A DNA stretch of 64,000 nucleotides from Streptomyces sp. WM6386 (GTDB taxonomy: Bacteria; Actinomycetota; Actinomycetes; Streptomycetales; Streptomycetaceae). Both the position numbers and the translations under genes were made by a program. Shown in pieces: positions 42,747 through 53,430 of this stretch; the stretch's first letter is position 1; each line of letters opens with the position of its first letter. The stretch spans positions 1 to 64,000 of the forward strand of contig NZ_JXTE01000034.1 in the NCBI RefSeq assembly GCF_000972385.1. Reading direction: 5' to 3'. The notes beneath the pieces are model-generated. The model made no database searches and had not been told where the DNA came from. It worked only from the letters and a program-made list of their open reading frames with translations.

Positions 42747-44674
42747 TGGCCGGGCCCATGGGGCGCATGATGGCCGGGACCGGCCCCGATCACCGGTCGA
42801 TGGACTTCAAGGTGTCGGGGCGGCGGCTCGTCGCCCATTTCCGGCCGGAGCGGTTCACGGTCTACGCGCTGGTGTTCTGTGTGTTCGTGAGCGTGGGTCT
42901 GTCGGTCGTCGGGCCGAAGATCCTCGGCGAGGCCACCGACCTGGTCTTCGCGGGCATCGTCGGACGGCAGATGGAGCCCGGCGCCTCGAAGGAGCAGGTG
43001 CTTCAGGCGATGCGGGAGCGCGGGGACGGCCAGGTCGCCGACATGCTCCGCAGCACCGACTTCACCCCGGGCGAGGGCATCGACTTCGGTGCCGTCGGCA
43101 ACATCCTGCTGATCGCGCTCGTCGTGTTCGTCGTCGCCGGGCTGCTGATGCTGGTGGCGACGCGGCTGGTGAACCGGGTCGTCAACCGGACCATGTTCCG
43201 GATGCGGGAGGACGTGCAGACGAAGCTGTCGCGGCTGCCGCTGTCGTACTTCGACAAGAGGCAGCGCGGTGAGGTGCTGTCCCGGGCGACGAACGACATC
43301 GACAACATCGGGCAGACCCTCAACCAGTCGATGGGCCAGCTCATCAACTCGATACTCACCATCGTCGGGGTGCTCGCGATGATGTTCTGGGTGTCGTGGC
43401 TGCTGGCGCTGGTGGCGCTCGTCACCGTGCCGCTGTCGTTCGTGATCGCCACGCGCGTCGGCAAGCGGTCGCAGCCGCACTTCGTGCAGCAGTGGCGCTC
43501 GACCGGCAAGCTCAACGCGCACGTCGAGGAGATGTACACCGGGCACACGCTGGTGAAGGTGTTCGGGCGCCAGGAGGAGTCGGCGCAGCAGTTCGCCGAG
43601 CAGAACGAGGCGCTGTACGAGGCCGGGTTCAAGGCGCAGTTCAACAGCGGGGTCATGCAGCCGCTGATGATGTTCGTGTCGAACCTGAACTATGTGCTGG
43701 TCGCGGTGGTGGGTGGCCTGCGGGTCGCCTCCGGCACGCTGTCCATCGGTGATGTGCAGGCCTTCATCCAGTACTCGCGCCAGTTCTCGATGCCGCTGAC
43801 GCAGGTCGCGTCGATGGCGAACCTGGTGCAGTCCGGGGTCGCCTCGGCCGAGCGGATCTTCGAGCTGCTCGACGCCGAGGAGCAGGAGGCCGACCCCATG
43901 CCGGGCGAGCGGCCGGCCGAGCTGCGGGGGCGGGTGGCGCTGGAAGGCGTGTCCTTCCGGTACGACCCCGAGAAGCCGCTCATCGAGGATCTGTCGCTCA
44001 AGGTGGAGCCGGGGCACACGGTCGCGATCGTGGGTCCGACGGGCGCGGGCAAGACCACGCTGGTCAACCTGCTGATGCGGTTCTACGACGTCTCCGGCGG
44101 GCGCATCACTCTCGACGGGGTCGACATCGCGCGGATGTCCCGTGACGAACTGCGGGCCGGGATCGGCATGGTGCTCCAGGACACCTGGCTGTTCGGCGGC
44201 ACGATCGCGGAGAACATCGCGTACGGGGCCTCACGGGAGGTCACCCGGGGCGAGATCGAGGAGGCCGCGCGGGCCGCGCACGCGGACCGGTTCGTCCGGA
44301 CGCTGCCCGAGGGGTACGACACCGTGATCGACGACGAGGGTTCGGGGGTCAGCGCCGGTGAGAAGCAGCTCATCACCATCGCGCGGGCGTTCCTGTCCGA
44401 CCCGGTGATCCTGGTCCTCGACGAGGCGACGTCGTCCGTCGACACCCGGACCGAGGTGCTGATCCAGAAGGCGATGGCGAAGCTGGCGCACGGCCGGACG
44501 TCGTTCGTGATCGCCCACCGGCTGTCGACGATCCGGGACGCGGACACGATTCTGGTGATGGAGAACGGTTCGATCGTGGAACAGGGTGCGCACGGGGACC
44601 TGCTGGCGGCGGACGGGGCGTATGCGCGGCTGTACAAGGCACAGTTCGCGCAGGCGGTGGCCGAGGTCGACTGA
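42746..44674 (+). CDS. ABC exporter half-transporter, partner with canonical catalytic site
   Basis: This 642-residue protein has a longer N-terminus (MAGPMGRMMAGTGPDHRSMD) before the membrane domain, a periplasmic or linker insertion near residues 70-120, and an ABC domain. Walker A is VGPTGAGKTTLVN, the signature is the variant VSAGEKQLITIAR, and Walker B ILVLDEATSSVD has the catalytic Glu. Together with the previous gene it forms one heterodimer. A strong hairpin follows 34 bp after the stop. Confidence 0.9.
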   Translation: MAGPMGRMMAGTGPDHRSMDFKVSGRRLVAHFRPERFTVYALVFCVFVSVGLSVVGPKILGEATDLVFAGIVGRQMEPGASKEQVLQAMRERGDGQVADMLRSTDFTPGEGIDFGAVGNILLIALVVFVVAGLLMLVATRLVNRVVNRTMFRMREDVQTKLSRLPLSYFDKRQRGEVLSRATNDIDNIGQTLNQSMGQLINSILTIVGVLAMMFWVSWLLALVALVTVPLSFVIATRVGKRSQPHFVQQWRSTGKLNAHVEEMYTGHTLVKVFGRQEESAQQFAEQNEALYEAGFKAQFNSGVMQPLMMFVSNLNYVLVAVVGGLRVASGTLSIGDVQAFIQYSRQFSMPLTQVASMANLVQSGVASAERIFELLDAEEQEADPMPGERPAELRGRVALEGVSFRYDPEKPLIEDLSLKVEPGHTVAIVGPTGAGKTTLVNLLMRFYDVSGGRITLDGVDIARMSRDELRAGIGMVLQDTWLFGGTIAENIAYGASREVTRGEIEEAARAAHADRFVRTLPEGYDTVIDDEGSGVSAGEKQLITIARAFLSDPVILVLDEATSSVDTRTEVLIQKAMAKLAHGRTSFVIAHRLSTIRDADTILVMENGSIVEQGAHGDLLAADGAYARLYKAQFAQAVAEVD

Positions 44675-44708
44675 GGGGCGGGTCGTCGGTCGGCTGCGGG
44701 TGTGTGGG

Positions 44709-44766
44709 GGCTGGTCGCGCAGTTCCCCGCGCCCCTTCGGGGGCGCGGGGAACTGCGCGACCAGCC
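44709..44766. terminator. 27-bp perfect hairpin, bidirectional terminator
   Basis: Left arm 44709-44735 and right arm 44740-44766 are perfectly complementary over 27 bp, with a TTCG loop. It lies between the convergent exporter and hrdA genes. The arm contains GTTCCCCGCGCCCC, a sequence repeated many times in Streptomyces genomes. There is no T-run, as is common for actinobacterial terminators. Confidence 0.75.
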
Positions 44767-44787
44767 ACGGACCGCCCGCACCGGTCG

Positions 44788-45921
<1,134 letters not shown>

Positions 45922-46186
45922 GGGGGCGACCTCCAGGATGATCGCTGCAGAAGTGAGCGGCAGCGCTGTTTCGGGGGCGGAGTCGACGGCCTCGCCGCTG
46001 TCCGTCCCGTACGCGATGAGCGGAACCGCGGGGTGTGGGACCCGCTGGGGACGGATCGGCCGCGCTCCGAGGACTCAGGCACCGGAACCCAGTGTGGAGT
46101 ACGACACATCGCCGCCACGAGGGGCGTGCGGTGACTTTTTGAGTCCGGTCCGTGACCGGGTGGTTACCCTGTCGGACGCAAACCCC

Positions 46187-48088
46187 TCAGAGAGCTGCGG
46201 CTCCGTGCCCGCGCAGCGCCTGGTCGTACTGTTGGAGCACCCACAATTCGTTCTGGACCGCGGCCAATTGCGCCGGATCTCCGTGGGTTCCCAGACGGGT
46301 GAGCGTGGACTGGATGTCGATGATGCGGCGCTCGACGGCGCGGCGGCGGACCGCCACGAGCTGTACACCCGCGTAGATCTCGTCGACGGTCTTGCGCATG
46401 ATCGCCTCGACGGCCAGCTCCGTGACCATCGCGCGGACCGTGTCGTCGGGCGCGGCCTCGCGGACTCTCACGAGGTAGTCCTGGGAGTCCTGCACGCCGT
46501 ACTCGGCGCCGCCGGCCTCCGTGATCGCCTGGCGTACGGCGGCGTAGGGCGCGGCGGTGAACTCGTCGATGCCGTACGCGTCGAAGGCCGGGGAGACCAA
46601 CTCGGGGCGCTGGAGGGCTAGTTTGAGGAGCTCGCGTTCGGTGGCGTAGACGGGGTTGCGGAGGTTGAGGGCCGGTCCTGAGGCCTGGGGCCGGGGTGCG
46701 GAGTCGTACTGCTGCGGGCCGCGGGCGGCCGGCGCCGGGCCCTTGCCGCCGCGGTCGCGGGCCCAGCGGGCCAGCTGGGCCACCCGCTTGACCACGAACT
46801 GGGTGTCGAGGATGCCGAGCATGCCGGCGAGCTGGACGGCGACCTCGTGCTGGGCGCCGCTGTTCTTGATGCGGGCGACGATCGGGGCGGCCTCGTCCAG
46901 GGCGGACGCCCGGCCTGCCGGGGTGTCCAGGTCGTAGCGGACGACGATCTGGCGCAGCGCGAACTCGAAGAGCGGGGTGCGGGGTTCGGCCAGTTCGGCC
47001 ACCGCCTCGTCGCCCTTCGCGAGGCGCAGCTCGCAGGGGTCCATGCCGTCGGGGGCGATCGCGATGTATGTCTCGGCGGCGAACTTCTGATCGTCCTCGA
47101 AGGCGCGCAGGGCCGCCTTCTGGCCGGCCGCGTCGCCGTCGAAGGTGAAGATCACGCGGGCCGAGCCGTTGTCCATCAGCAGTCGGCGCAGGATCTTGAT
47201 GTGGTCGCCGCCGAAGGCGGTGCCGCAGGTCGCGATGGCGGTGGTCACACCGGCGAGGTGGCAGGCCATGACGTCGGTGTAGCCCTCGACGACGACCGCG
47301 CGGGACACCTTGGCGATGTCCTTTTTGGCGAGGTCGATGCCGTAGAGGACCTGGGACTTCTTGTAGATCGGCGTGTCGGGCGTGTTGAGGTACTTGGGGC
47401 CGGTGTCCGCCTCGTACAGCTTGCGGGCGCCGAAGCCGACGACCTCGCCGCCGATGTCGCGGATGGGCCACATCAGACGGCCGCGGAAGCGGTCGATGGG
47501 GCCGCGGCGGCCTTCCTGGGAGAGGCCGGAGAGGAAGAGCTCCTTGTCGGTGAAGCCCTTGCCGCGCAGGAAGCGGGTGAGGTGGTCCCAGCCCTGGGGG
47601 CTGTAGCCGACGGAGAAGTGCTCGGCGGCGGACTGGTCGAAGCCGCGCTCGGCGAGGAACTTGCGGCCGGTGTCGGCCTCCGGGCTGGTGGCGAGCTGTT
47701 CCACGTACCAGTCGGCGGCGATCTTGTGGGCCTCGACCAGGCGGATCCGTTCACCGCGCTGGTGGGAGGGGTTGTAGCCGCCCTCCTCGTAGCGCAGCGT
47801 GATGCCGGCCTGCCCCGCGAGGCGCTCGACCGCCTCCGAGAAGGAGAGGTGGTCGACCTTCATCACGAACGTGATGGTGTCGCCGCCCTCCTGGCAGCCG
47901 AAGCAGTGGAAGAGACCCTTGCTGGGGCTGACCTGGAAGGACGGCGACTTCTCGTCATGGAAGGGGCACAGGCCCTTGAGGTTGCCTCCACCCGCGTTCC
48001 GCAGCTGGAGGTACTCGGACACCACGGCGTCGATCGGGACCGCGTCCCGTACCGCCTTCACGTCCTCGTCATTGATCCGTCCTGCCAC
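46187..48088 (-). CDS. dnaG: DNA primase
   Basis: This 633-residue enzyme has the CHC2 zinc finger (CPFHDEKSPSFQVSP with Cys41, His44, then HCFGC with Cys62, Cys65), the RNA polymerase-like core with GFGARKL and VVVEGYTDVMA (TOPRIM Glu), FTFDGDAAGQKAALRAFED (TOPRIM DxD region) and a helical C-terminus that contacts DnaB. It synthesises RNA primers at the replication fork. It lies 30 bp downstream of the FAD oxidoreductase gene. Confidence 0.97.
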   Translation of the reverse strand: MAGRINDEDVKAVRDAVPIDAVVSEYLQLRNAGGGNLKGLCPFHDEKSPSFQVSPSKGLFHCFGCQEGGDTITFVMKVDHLSFSEAVERLAGQAGITLRYEEGGYNPSHQRGERIRLVEAHKIAADWYVEQLATSPEADTGRKFLAERGFDQSAAEHFSVGYSPQGWDHLTRFLRGKGFTDKELFLSGLSQEGRRGPIDRFRGRLMWPIRDIGGEVVGFGARKLYEADTGPKYLNTPDTPIYKKSQVLYGIDLAKKDIAKVSRAVVVEGYTDVMACHLAGVTTAIATCGTAFGGDHIKILRRLLMDNGSARVIFTFDGDAAGQKAALRAFEDDQKFAAETYIAIAPDGMDPCELRLAKGDEAVAELAEPRTPLFEFALRQIVVRYDLDTPAGRASALDEAAPIVARIKNSGAQHEVAVQLAGMLGILDTQFVVKRVAQLARWARDRGGKGPAPAARGPQQYDSAPRPQASGPALNLRNPVYATERELLKLALQRPELVSPAFDAYGIDEFTAAPYAAVRQAITEAGGAEYGVQDSQDYLVRVREAAPDDTVRAMVTELAVEAIMRKTVDEIYAGVQLVAVRRRAVERRIIDIQSTLTRLGTHGDPAQLAAVQNELWVLQQYDQALRGHGAAAL

Positions 48089-48117
48089 GAGGTGAGTCTA
48101 CGGGGCAGAACTGACAA

Positions 48118-49383
48118 CTAAGGGACGAGGTTTTCGAGCGGAACGTGTGGGTCCGCCAGTGCCTCGGTGTCCACCTGTGTCTTCGAGCGAATCAGCTGTT
48201 GGACGGGCTCTGTGACGTCCCACACGTTCACGTTCATCCCGGCGAGCACGCGACGCTCCTTCACCCAGAACGCGATGAACTCACGCTTTCCTGCGTCCCC
48301 CCGAATCACCACTTCGTCGTACGACCCCGGGGGCGCCCAGCCGCTGTACTCCATCCCCAAGTCGTACTGATCGGAGAAGAAATAGGGCACGCGGTCGTAG
48401 GCGAGGTCACGGCCGAGCATCGCGCGGGCCGCCGAGGGGCCGCCGTTGAGGGCGTTGGCCCAGTGCTCGACGCGCAGCCGGGTGTCGAAGAGGGCGTGGT
48501 GGAAGGAGGCCACGTCGCCGGCGGCGTAGATGTCGGGGTCGGAGGTGCGCAGCCGCTCGTCGACCGCGATCCCGCCGCCGCCGGCGCGCTCGGCGATCTC
48601 CAGTCCCGCGGCCTCGGCGAGGGCGATGCGCGGGGCGGCGCCGATCGCGGCGAGGACGTCGTGCGCCGGGTGTTCCTCGCCGTCGTCGGTGCGGGCGGCC
48701 AGCACCATGCCGTCCTGGCCGACGATCTCGGTCAGTTTCGCGCCGAAGTGGAAGCGGACGCCGCGCTCCCGGTGCAGGTCGGCGAAGAGCCCGCCGAGCT
48801 CGGGGCCCAGCACGGAGTGCAGGGGGGTCGGCTCGGGCTCCACGACGGTGACCTCGGCGCCGTACTCGCGGGCCGCCGCCGCGACCTCCAGGCCGATCCA
48901 GCCGGCGCCGGCGATCACGATGTGGCCGTTGTCCCGGCCGAGCGCGGCCAGCACTCCCTTGAGCCGTTCCGCGTGGGCGAGGCGGCGCAGATGGTGGACG
49001 CCCGCGAGGTCCGTGCCCGGGATGTCGAGGCGGCGGGGCTCGGCACCGGTGGCGATGAGGAGCTTGTCGTAGTGCACGAGCGTGCCGTCGTCGCCGAAGC
49101 GGACCGTCTTCGCCGTGCGGTCGATCGCGTCGACGGTCTGGCCGAGGTGCAGCTCGATGTCATTGCGCGCGTACCAGGCCGGCTCGTGCACGAAGACGCT
49201 GTCGCGCTCCTCCTTGCCGAGCAGATAGCCCTTGGACAGGGGCGGGCGCTCGTAGGGGTGATCGCGTTCGTCGCAGATCAGTATCACGCGGCCCGTGAAG
49301 CCCTCCGCGCGGAGCGTCCCGGCCGCCTTGGCGCCGGCGAGACCGCCTCCGACGATGACGAATGTCTGATCCGCGTCGACCAC
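48118..49383 (-). CDS. FAD-dependent pyridine nucleotide-disulphide oxidoreductase, ferredoxin reductase type
   Basis: This 421-residue flavoprotein has the FAD motif FVIVGGGLAGAKAAGTLR (about 8-25), the NAD(P) motif HIVIAGAGWIGLEVAAAA (about 153) and the C-terminal IYAAGDVASF FAD-ribityl motif, in the order of rubredoxin/ferredoxin reductases of the BphA4/CamA type. GTG 49383 follows GAGGAGG at 6 bp. It probably passes electrons from NAD(P)H to a ferredoxin; no ferredoxin gene is adjacent. Confidence 0.88.
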   Translation of the reverse strand: MVDADQTFVIVGGGLAGAKAAGTLRAEGFTGRVILICDERDHPYERPPLSKGYLLGKEERDSVFVHEPAWYARNDIELHLGQTVDAIDRTAKTVRFGDDGTLVHYDKLLIATGAEPRRLDIPGTDLAGVHHLRRLAHAERLKGVLAALGRDNGHIVIAGAGWIGLEVAAAAREYGAEVTVVEPEPTPLHSVLGPELGGLFADLHRERGVRFHFGAKLTEIVGQDGMVLAARTDDGEEHPAHDVLAAIGAAPRIALAEAAGLEIAERAGGGGIAVDERLRTSDPDIYAAGDVASFHHALFDTRLRVEHWANALNGGPSAARAMLGRDLAYDRVPYFFSDQYDLGMEYSGWAPPGSYDEVVIRGDAGKREFIAFWVKERRVLAGMNVNVWDVTEPVQQLIRSKTQVDTEALADPHVPLENLVP

Positions 49384-49560
49384 TTGATGCCTCCTCGTAA
49401 GGGTGCCGCCACATGGGAGCGTCCCGCACGGAGCGTGATGGGGGAAGAGGGAGTGGCCCGATCAGGCCACGGAGGGTCACGATCGGGCGCGTTTGGCGTC
49501 ACCCATGGCACATATGTCGCACGAGTACCCGGCCAGGAGCACGCGCACACGACAGCGCTG

Positions 49561-50814
49561 TCATGCCTGGCCCGTCAGCCGTGCGTGCAGCGAGCGGGCC
49601 GAGGCGTCGGTGAGGGAGGCGATCTGGTCGACGATCACGCGCTTGCGGGCGCGGTCGTCGGGGGCCTGGTCGAAGATCGCGCGGAACTGCGGCTCCAGGC
49701 CGTCCGGGGCACGGCGGGTGAGCGCCTCGGCGAGTTCGGCGACCACGATCCGCTGGTCCGCGCGCAGCCGCTCCTGCTCGGCGCGCTGCATGACGTAACG
49801 GTCGGCGACCGCCTTGAGGACCGCGCACTCCAGCCGGGTCTCGTGCGGTACGACGAGTTCGGCGGTGTAGCGGGTCAGGCGCCCGGTGCCGTACCGCGCG
49901 CGTGTGGCGGCCTCCGCGGCGAGGCAGAAGTGGCCGATGAGCTGGCTGGTGGCGTCCTTCAGGCGGGCCTGGGCCACGGCCGAGCCGTCGTAGCCGTGCG
50001 GCCACCAGGGCTGGTCCTGGAGCCGGTCGAGGGCCGCCGCGAGTTCCGCCGGGTCGGTGTCCTGCGGGACGTACCGGCCGAGGGCCACCGCGAAGACCGC
50101 CTCGCGTTCGGGTTCCGCGTGCAGGTAGTTGGGGTCGATGTGGCCGGCGTGCAGTCCGTCCTCGACGTCGTGGACCGAGTACGCCACGTCGTCGGACCAG
50201 TCCATGACCTGGGCCTCGAAGGTGGTGCGGGTGCCGGGGGCGGCTTTGCGGACCCAGTCGAAGACGGGGCGGTCGTCGTCGTACACACCGAACTTGGGGC
50301 TCTTGGGGTCCGTGGGGTGGGCGCCTCTGGGCCAGGGGTACTTGGTGGCCGCGTCGAGGGCGGCCCGGGTGAGGTTGAGGCCGACGGAGCCTTCGGGGGT
50401 GAAGCGTTTGGGTTCGATGCGGGTGAGGAGTCTGAGGGACTGGGCATTGCCCTCGAAGCCGCCGCAGTCCTCGGCGAATTCGTTCAGTGCCTGTTCGCCG
50501 TTGTGACCGAAGGGGGGGTGGCCGAGGTCGTGGGCGAGGCAGGCGGCTTCCACCAGGTCCGGGTCACAGCCGAGGGCCGCGCCCAGCTCGCGGCCTACTT
50601 GGGCGCATTCCAGGGAGTGCGTGAGACGGGTGCGAGGACTGGCGTCCCAGGCCTGGCTGCGGGTTCCGGGGGTGACGACCTGGGTTTTGCCGGCTAGGCG
50701 TCGGAGGGCCGATGAGTGCAGGATGCGGGCGCGGTCGCGTTGGAAGGCGGTGCGGCCGGGGCGTTTGTCCGGTTCCGGGGCCCAGCGTTCGGTTGACTCC
50801 AGGTCGTACGACAT
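49561..50814 (-). CDS. dgt: Deoxyguanosinetriphosphate triphosphohydrolase-like protein
   Basis: This 417-residue HD-domain phosphohydrolase shows [30 protein letters not shown] (metal His) and [20 protein letters not shown] (HD motif with second metal and substrate ligands). [17 protein letters not shown] gives the last metal Asp. The family hydrolyses dNTPs to deoxynucleosides and triphosphate, limiting dNTP pools. It follows the cbiX-like gene on the minus strand. Confidence 0.92.
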   Translation of the reverse strand: MSYDLESTERWAPEPDKRPGRTAFQRDRARILHSSALRRLAGKTQVVTPGTRSQAWDASPRTRLTHSLECAQVGRELGAALGCDPDLVEAACLAHDLGHPPFGHNGEQALNEFAEDCGGFEGNAQSLRLLTRIEPKRFTPEGSVGLNLTRAALDAATKYPWPRGAHPTDPKSPKFGVYDDDRPVFDWVRKAAPGTRTTFEAQVMDWSDDVAYSVHDVEDGLHAGHIDPNYLHAEPEREAVFAVALGRYVPQDTDPAELAAALDRLQDQPWWPHGYDGSAVAQARLKDATSQLIGHFCLAAEAATRARYGTGRLTRYTAELVVPHETRLECAVLKAVADRYVMQRAEQERLRADQRIVVAELAEALTRRAPDGLEPQFRAIFDQAPDDRARKRVIVDQIASLTDASARSLHARLTGQA

Positions 50815-50875
50815 GTCTCGACAGTACGGGCAGGGACTGACAAACGGAGTGCGCCTTCGCGTCTGCCGGGCTCTG

Positions 50876-51763
50876 TTATCCCGCGAGCGCGGGTAGTTCG
50901 TGGCTGATCGCGCCGTTCCCCGCGCCCCTTGCGTGGGTCATCTGGTCGTACCTGTGCAAGAGCAACCGCGCCATCGCGGGATGCGTGCCCAGCGGGGCCG
51001 ATGCGATCCATGGCGCCGCCTGCGCGCACTCCGTCGCGAAGCGGCCGGGGGCTGTGAAGTAGGAGGCGATCGCTACGCGGTCGAAGCCTCGGGCCTTCAG
51101 GGCGGCTATGGCATCCGGGACTCTGGGCGCCGCCGTCGTGGCGAAGGCCGGGACCACCGGGACGCCCAGGCGGGTCGACAGCAGAGAGGCGGTACGAGCC
51201 GTGTCGACCTTCGACTCCGGGTCCCGGGAGCCCGCCGCCGCCAGGACGACCGCACTGCCCGCGCGCGGGGTGTCCTCCCAGCCGGCCTCGACCAGGCGGG
51301 AGTACAGGGTCTCCACCAGGAGGGGGTGCGGGCCCAGCGGGGCGGCCACGCGTGCGCGTACCCGGGTCGCGGCGGCCATCTCGGGGATGTCGCGCTTGAC
51401 GTGGTAGCCGCGGCTGAGCAGGAGCGGGACGAGGATGGCCTCGCGGTCGCCGAGGGCGGCGAGGGTGTCGGGCAGCAGGGGCTCGTTCAGCTCGATGTGG
51501 CCGAGCTGGACGGACAGACCGGGGCGCAGGGCACGGACCTTGTCGAGGAGTGTGCGTACGGTGCTCAGGGCACGCGGGTCGCGGCTGCCGTGGGCGACGA
51601 CGACGAGCGCGGGCGGTTCGGGGCGCCGCCTGCCGTCGAGCGACACGAGGCTGAGCTGGCTGGCGAGCTGGCTGCTGATCCGGTTCATGAGGTGCGCCGT
51701 ACTGTCGAAGTGGACTGCCTTGGACTCGTCGCGAGGAGCTACCGAATTACTCGACGCCGTCAT
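50876..51763 (-). CDS. CbiX/SirB-type chelatase-like protein
   Basis: This 295-residue protein begins after a 50-residue tail with [19 protein letters not shown], the His-containing metal-chelation motif of sirohydrochlorin ferro- or cobaltochelatases. A second half repeats the fold ([19 protein letters not shown]). [16 protein letters not shown] is another family segment. Cobalt or iron insertion for cobalamin or siroheme is the likely role; siroheme would suit the nearby nitrate assimilation gene. Its last 17 codons are written by a copy of the hairpin repeat (50902-50930). Confidence 0.83.
   Translation of the reverse strand: MTASSNSVAPRDESKAVHFDSTAHLMNRISSQLASQLSLVSLDGRRRPEPPALVVVAHGSRDPRALSTVRTLLDKVRALRPGLSVQLGHIELNEPLLPDTLAALGDREAILVPLLLSRGYHVKRDIPEMAAATRVRARVAAPLGPHPLLVETLYSRLVEAGWEDTPRAGSAVVLAAAGSRDPESKVDTARTASLLSTRLGVPVVPAFATTAAPRVPDAIAALKARGFDRVAIASYFTAPGRFATECAQAAPWIASAPLGTHPAMARLLLHRYDQMTHARGAGNGAISHELPALAG
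50902..50930. repeat. Half copy of the Streptomyces hairpin repeat inside the cbiX-like gene
   Basis: GGCTGATCGCGCCGTTCCCC and the following CGCGCCCCTT match the left arm of the hairpin at 44709-44735 at 25 of 27 positions. Here it is coding and supplies the protein end GNGAISHEL. Confidence 0.65.
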
Positions 51764-51974
51764 GGACCGATGGTGGCGGCGGGAGGTTGCCGCCCCGTTG
51801 CGCGAAGATAACGGGGATTTTCCGTGGGTTCACGGTGGGGTGGTAGGGCTTTGTGAGGCGGCCTGACCTGCGGTTTCGCTGGCGCTGGTGAGGCTGGTCA
51901 CGTGCCCTTCGGCGAACCGCGGAGGCTTACATCACGTCCCTGACTGTCGAAGGACGACCAGGGAGGGACCGCCC

Positions 51975-52661
51975 GTGAGACTGCGCAGGCCGCGGAGGCC
52001 ACGTATCCCCCGCACCCGTACCGGGCAGCGGCGGCTGGTGCAGGCCGTGATGCTCGGGTGCGTACTGGCGCTGCTGCCGGCGACCTGGATGTACGTCGTG
52101 ACGGGCGACCGGCTGCGCACGACCGCGGACGTGCCGCACACCGAGGTCGCCGTCGTCTTCGGCGCGGGGCTGTGGAACGACGAGCCGTCGCCGTACCTCG
52201 CCCACCGGCTGGACGCGGCGGCGAAGCTGTACCGCGAGGGCCGGATCGAGGTCGTCCTCGTGACCGGCGACAACAGCCGCGAGGACTACGACGAGCCCGA
52301 CGCCATGCGCGCCTATCTGACCGAGCACGGCGTTCCCGACCGGCGCATCGTCAGCGACTACGCCGGGTTCGACACCTGGGACTCCTGCGTCCGCGCCAAG
52401 AAGATCTTCGGCGTCGACCGGGCCGTCCTGATCAGTCAGGGCTTCCACATCCGGCGGGCCGTCGCGCTGTGCCAGCAGGCCGGTGTGACGTCGTACGGCA
52501 TCGGGGTCGAGGCCAAGCACGACGCCACCTGGTACTACGGCGGGGTGCGGGAGGTCATCGCGGCCGGCAAGGCGGCCCTGGACGCGGTCTTCGAGCCGGA
52601 TCCCCGGTTCCTGGGCCCCGAGGAACCGGGGGTCGGACAGGCGCTCGCTAGCGCCCGGTGA
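51975..52661 (+). CDS. SanA/YdcF-type DUF218 membrane protein
   Basis: This 228-residue protein has an Arg-rich N-terminus, a single membrane segment (AVMLGCVLALLPATWMYVV, about 24-43) and an extracytoplasmic DUF218 domain: EVAVVFGAGLWNDEPSP, VLVTGDNSREDYDEPDAM, YAGFDTWDSCVRAKKIF and LISQGFHIRRAVALCQ. SanA relatives affect envelope permeability and vancomycin sensitivity. GTG 51975 follows GGGAGGG. It is convergent with the enoyl-CoA hydratase gene and overlaps its 3' end by 14 bp. Confidence 0.85.
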   Translation: MRLRRPRRPRIPRTRTGQRRLVQAVMLGCVLALLPATWMYVVTGDRLRTTADVPHTEVAVVFGAGLWNDEPSPYLAHRLDAAAKLYREGRIEVVLVTGDNSREDYDEPDAMRAYLTEHGVPDRRIVSDYAGFDTWDSCVRAKKIFGVDRAVLISQGFHIRRAVALCQQAGVTSYGIGVEAKHDATWYYGGVREVIAAGKAALDAVFEPDPRFLGPEEPGVGQALASAR

Positions 52662-53415
52662 AGCGCGGGGCGCGTTTCTCCAGGAAGGCGGCCATGCCCT
52701 CCTTCTGGTCGTGGGTCGCGAACAGGGCGTGGAACACGCGGCGTTCGTAGCGGATGCCGTCGCGCAGGCCCGTCTCCAGGGACCGGTCGACGCAGTCGCG
52801 GGCGGCCCTGACCGCCGTGCGGCCGTACGAGGCGATCGTCTCGGCCGCCTCCAGGGCCTCCGCGAGGACCCGTTCGTCGGGGACGACCCGGGAGACCAGG
52901 CCGGCGCTCTCCGCCTCCCTCGCGTCCATCGTGCGGCCGGTGAGGACCAGGTCCATGGCCTTGGCCCGGCCGACGAGACGGGTCAGGCGTTGGGTGCCGC
53001 CGATGCCGGGGATCACGCCGAGCTTGATCTCGGGCTGGCCGAACACCGCCGACTCCCCCGCGATCACGAGGTCGCACATCATCGCCAGTTCGCAACCTCC
53101 GCCCAGGGCATGGCCGTTGACGGCGGCGATCTTCGGGGTGCGCAGGTCCGCGAACTCCTCCCATGCGCGGAAGTAGTCCTCCGCGGCCATGTCCACGGCC
53201 GTCCTCGCGGCCATCTCCTTGATGTCGGCGCCCGCCGCGAAGACCTTCTCCGAGCCGGTGACGACGAAGCAGCCGATCTCGGGGTCCGCGTCCAACGGGC
53301 GCAGGGCGTCAAGGAGTTCGGTCAGGAGCTCGCCGCTCAGCGCGTTGCGGACGTGGGGGCGGTGCAGGCGTACGGCCACGACACGGCCGTAGCGCTCGAT
53401 CTTTAGCGTGTTCAT
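52648..53415 (-). CDS. Enoyl-CoA hydratase/isomerase
   Basis: This 255-residue crotonase-fold protein has AGADIKEMAAR (oxyanion loop), ALGGGCELAMMCDLV with catalytic Glu109, and FGQPEIKLGVIPGIGGTQRL with Glu129. Both Glu residues are present, as in true hydratases. It lies 15 bp after the membrane reductase gene (GGAGGAG site), third in the operon with the adenylation enzyme. In another context one would read fatty acid oxidation, but here it may act on the acid activated by the upstream adenylation enzyme. Confidence 0.88.
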   Translation of the reverse strand: MNTLKIERYGRVVAVRLHRPHVRNALSGELLTELLDALRPLDADPEIGCFVVTGSEKVFAAGADIKEMAARTAVDMAAEDYFRAWEEFADLRTPKIAAVNGHALGGGCELAMMCDLVIAGESAVFGQPEIKLGVIPGIGGTQRLTRLVGRAKAMDLVLTGRTMDAREAESAGLVSRVVPDERVLAEALEAAETIASYGRTAVRAARDCVDRSLETGLRDGIRYERRVFHALFATHDQKEGMAAFLEKRAPRFTGR

Positions 53416-53430
53416 TTCTCCTCCGTGGAA

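Noticed and set aside
48145..50697. 850-codon open frame on the plus strand
   Set aside because: Antisense to the FAD reductase and dGTPase genes; low-complexity Val/Gly/Arg composition and no domain.
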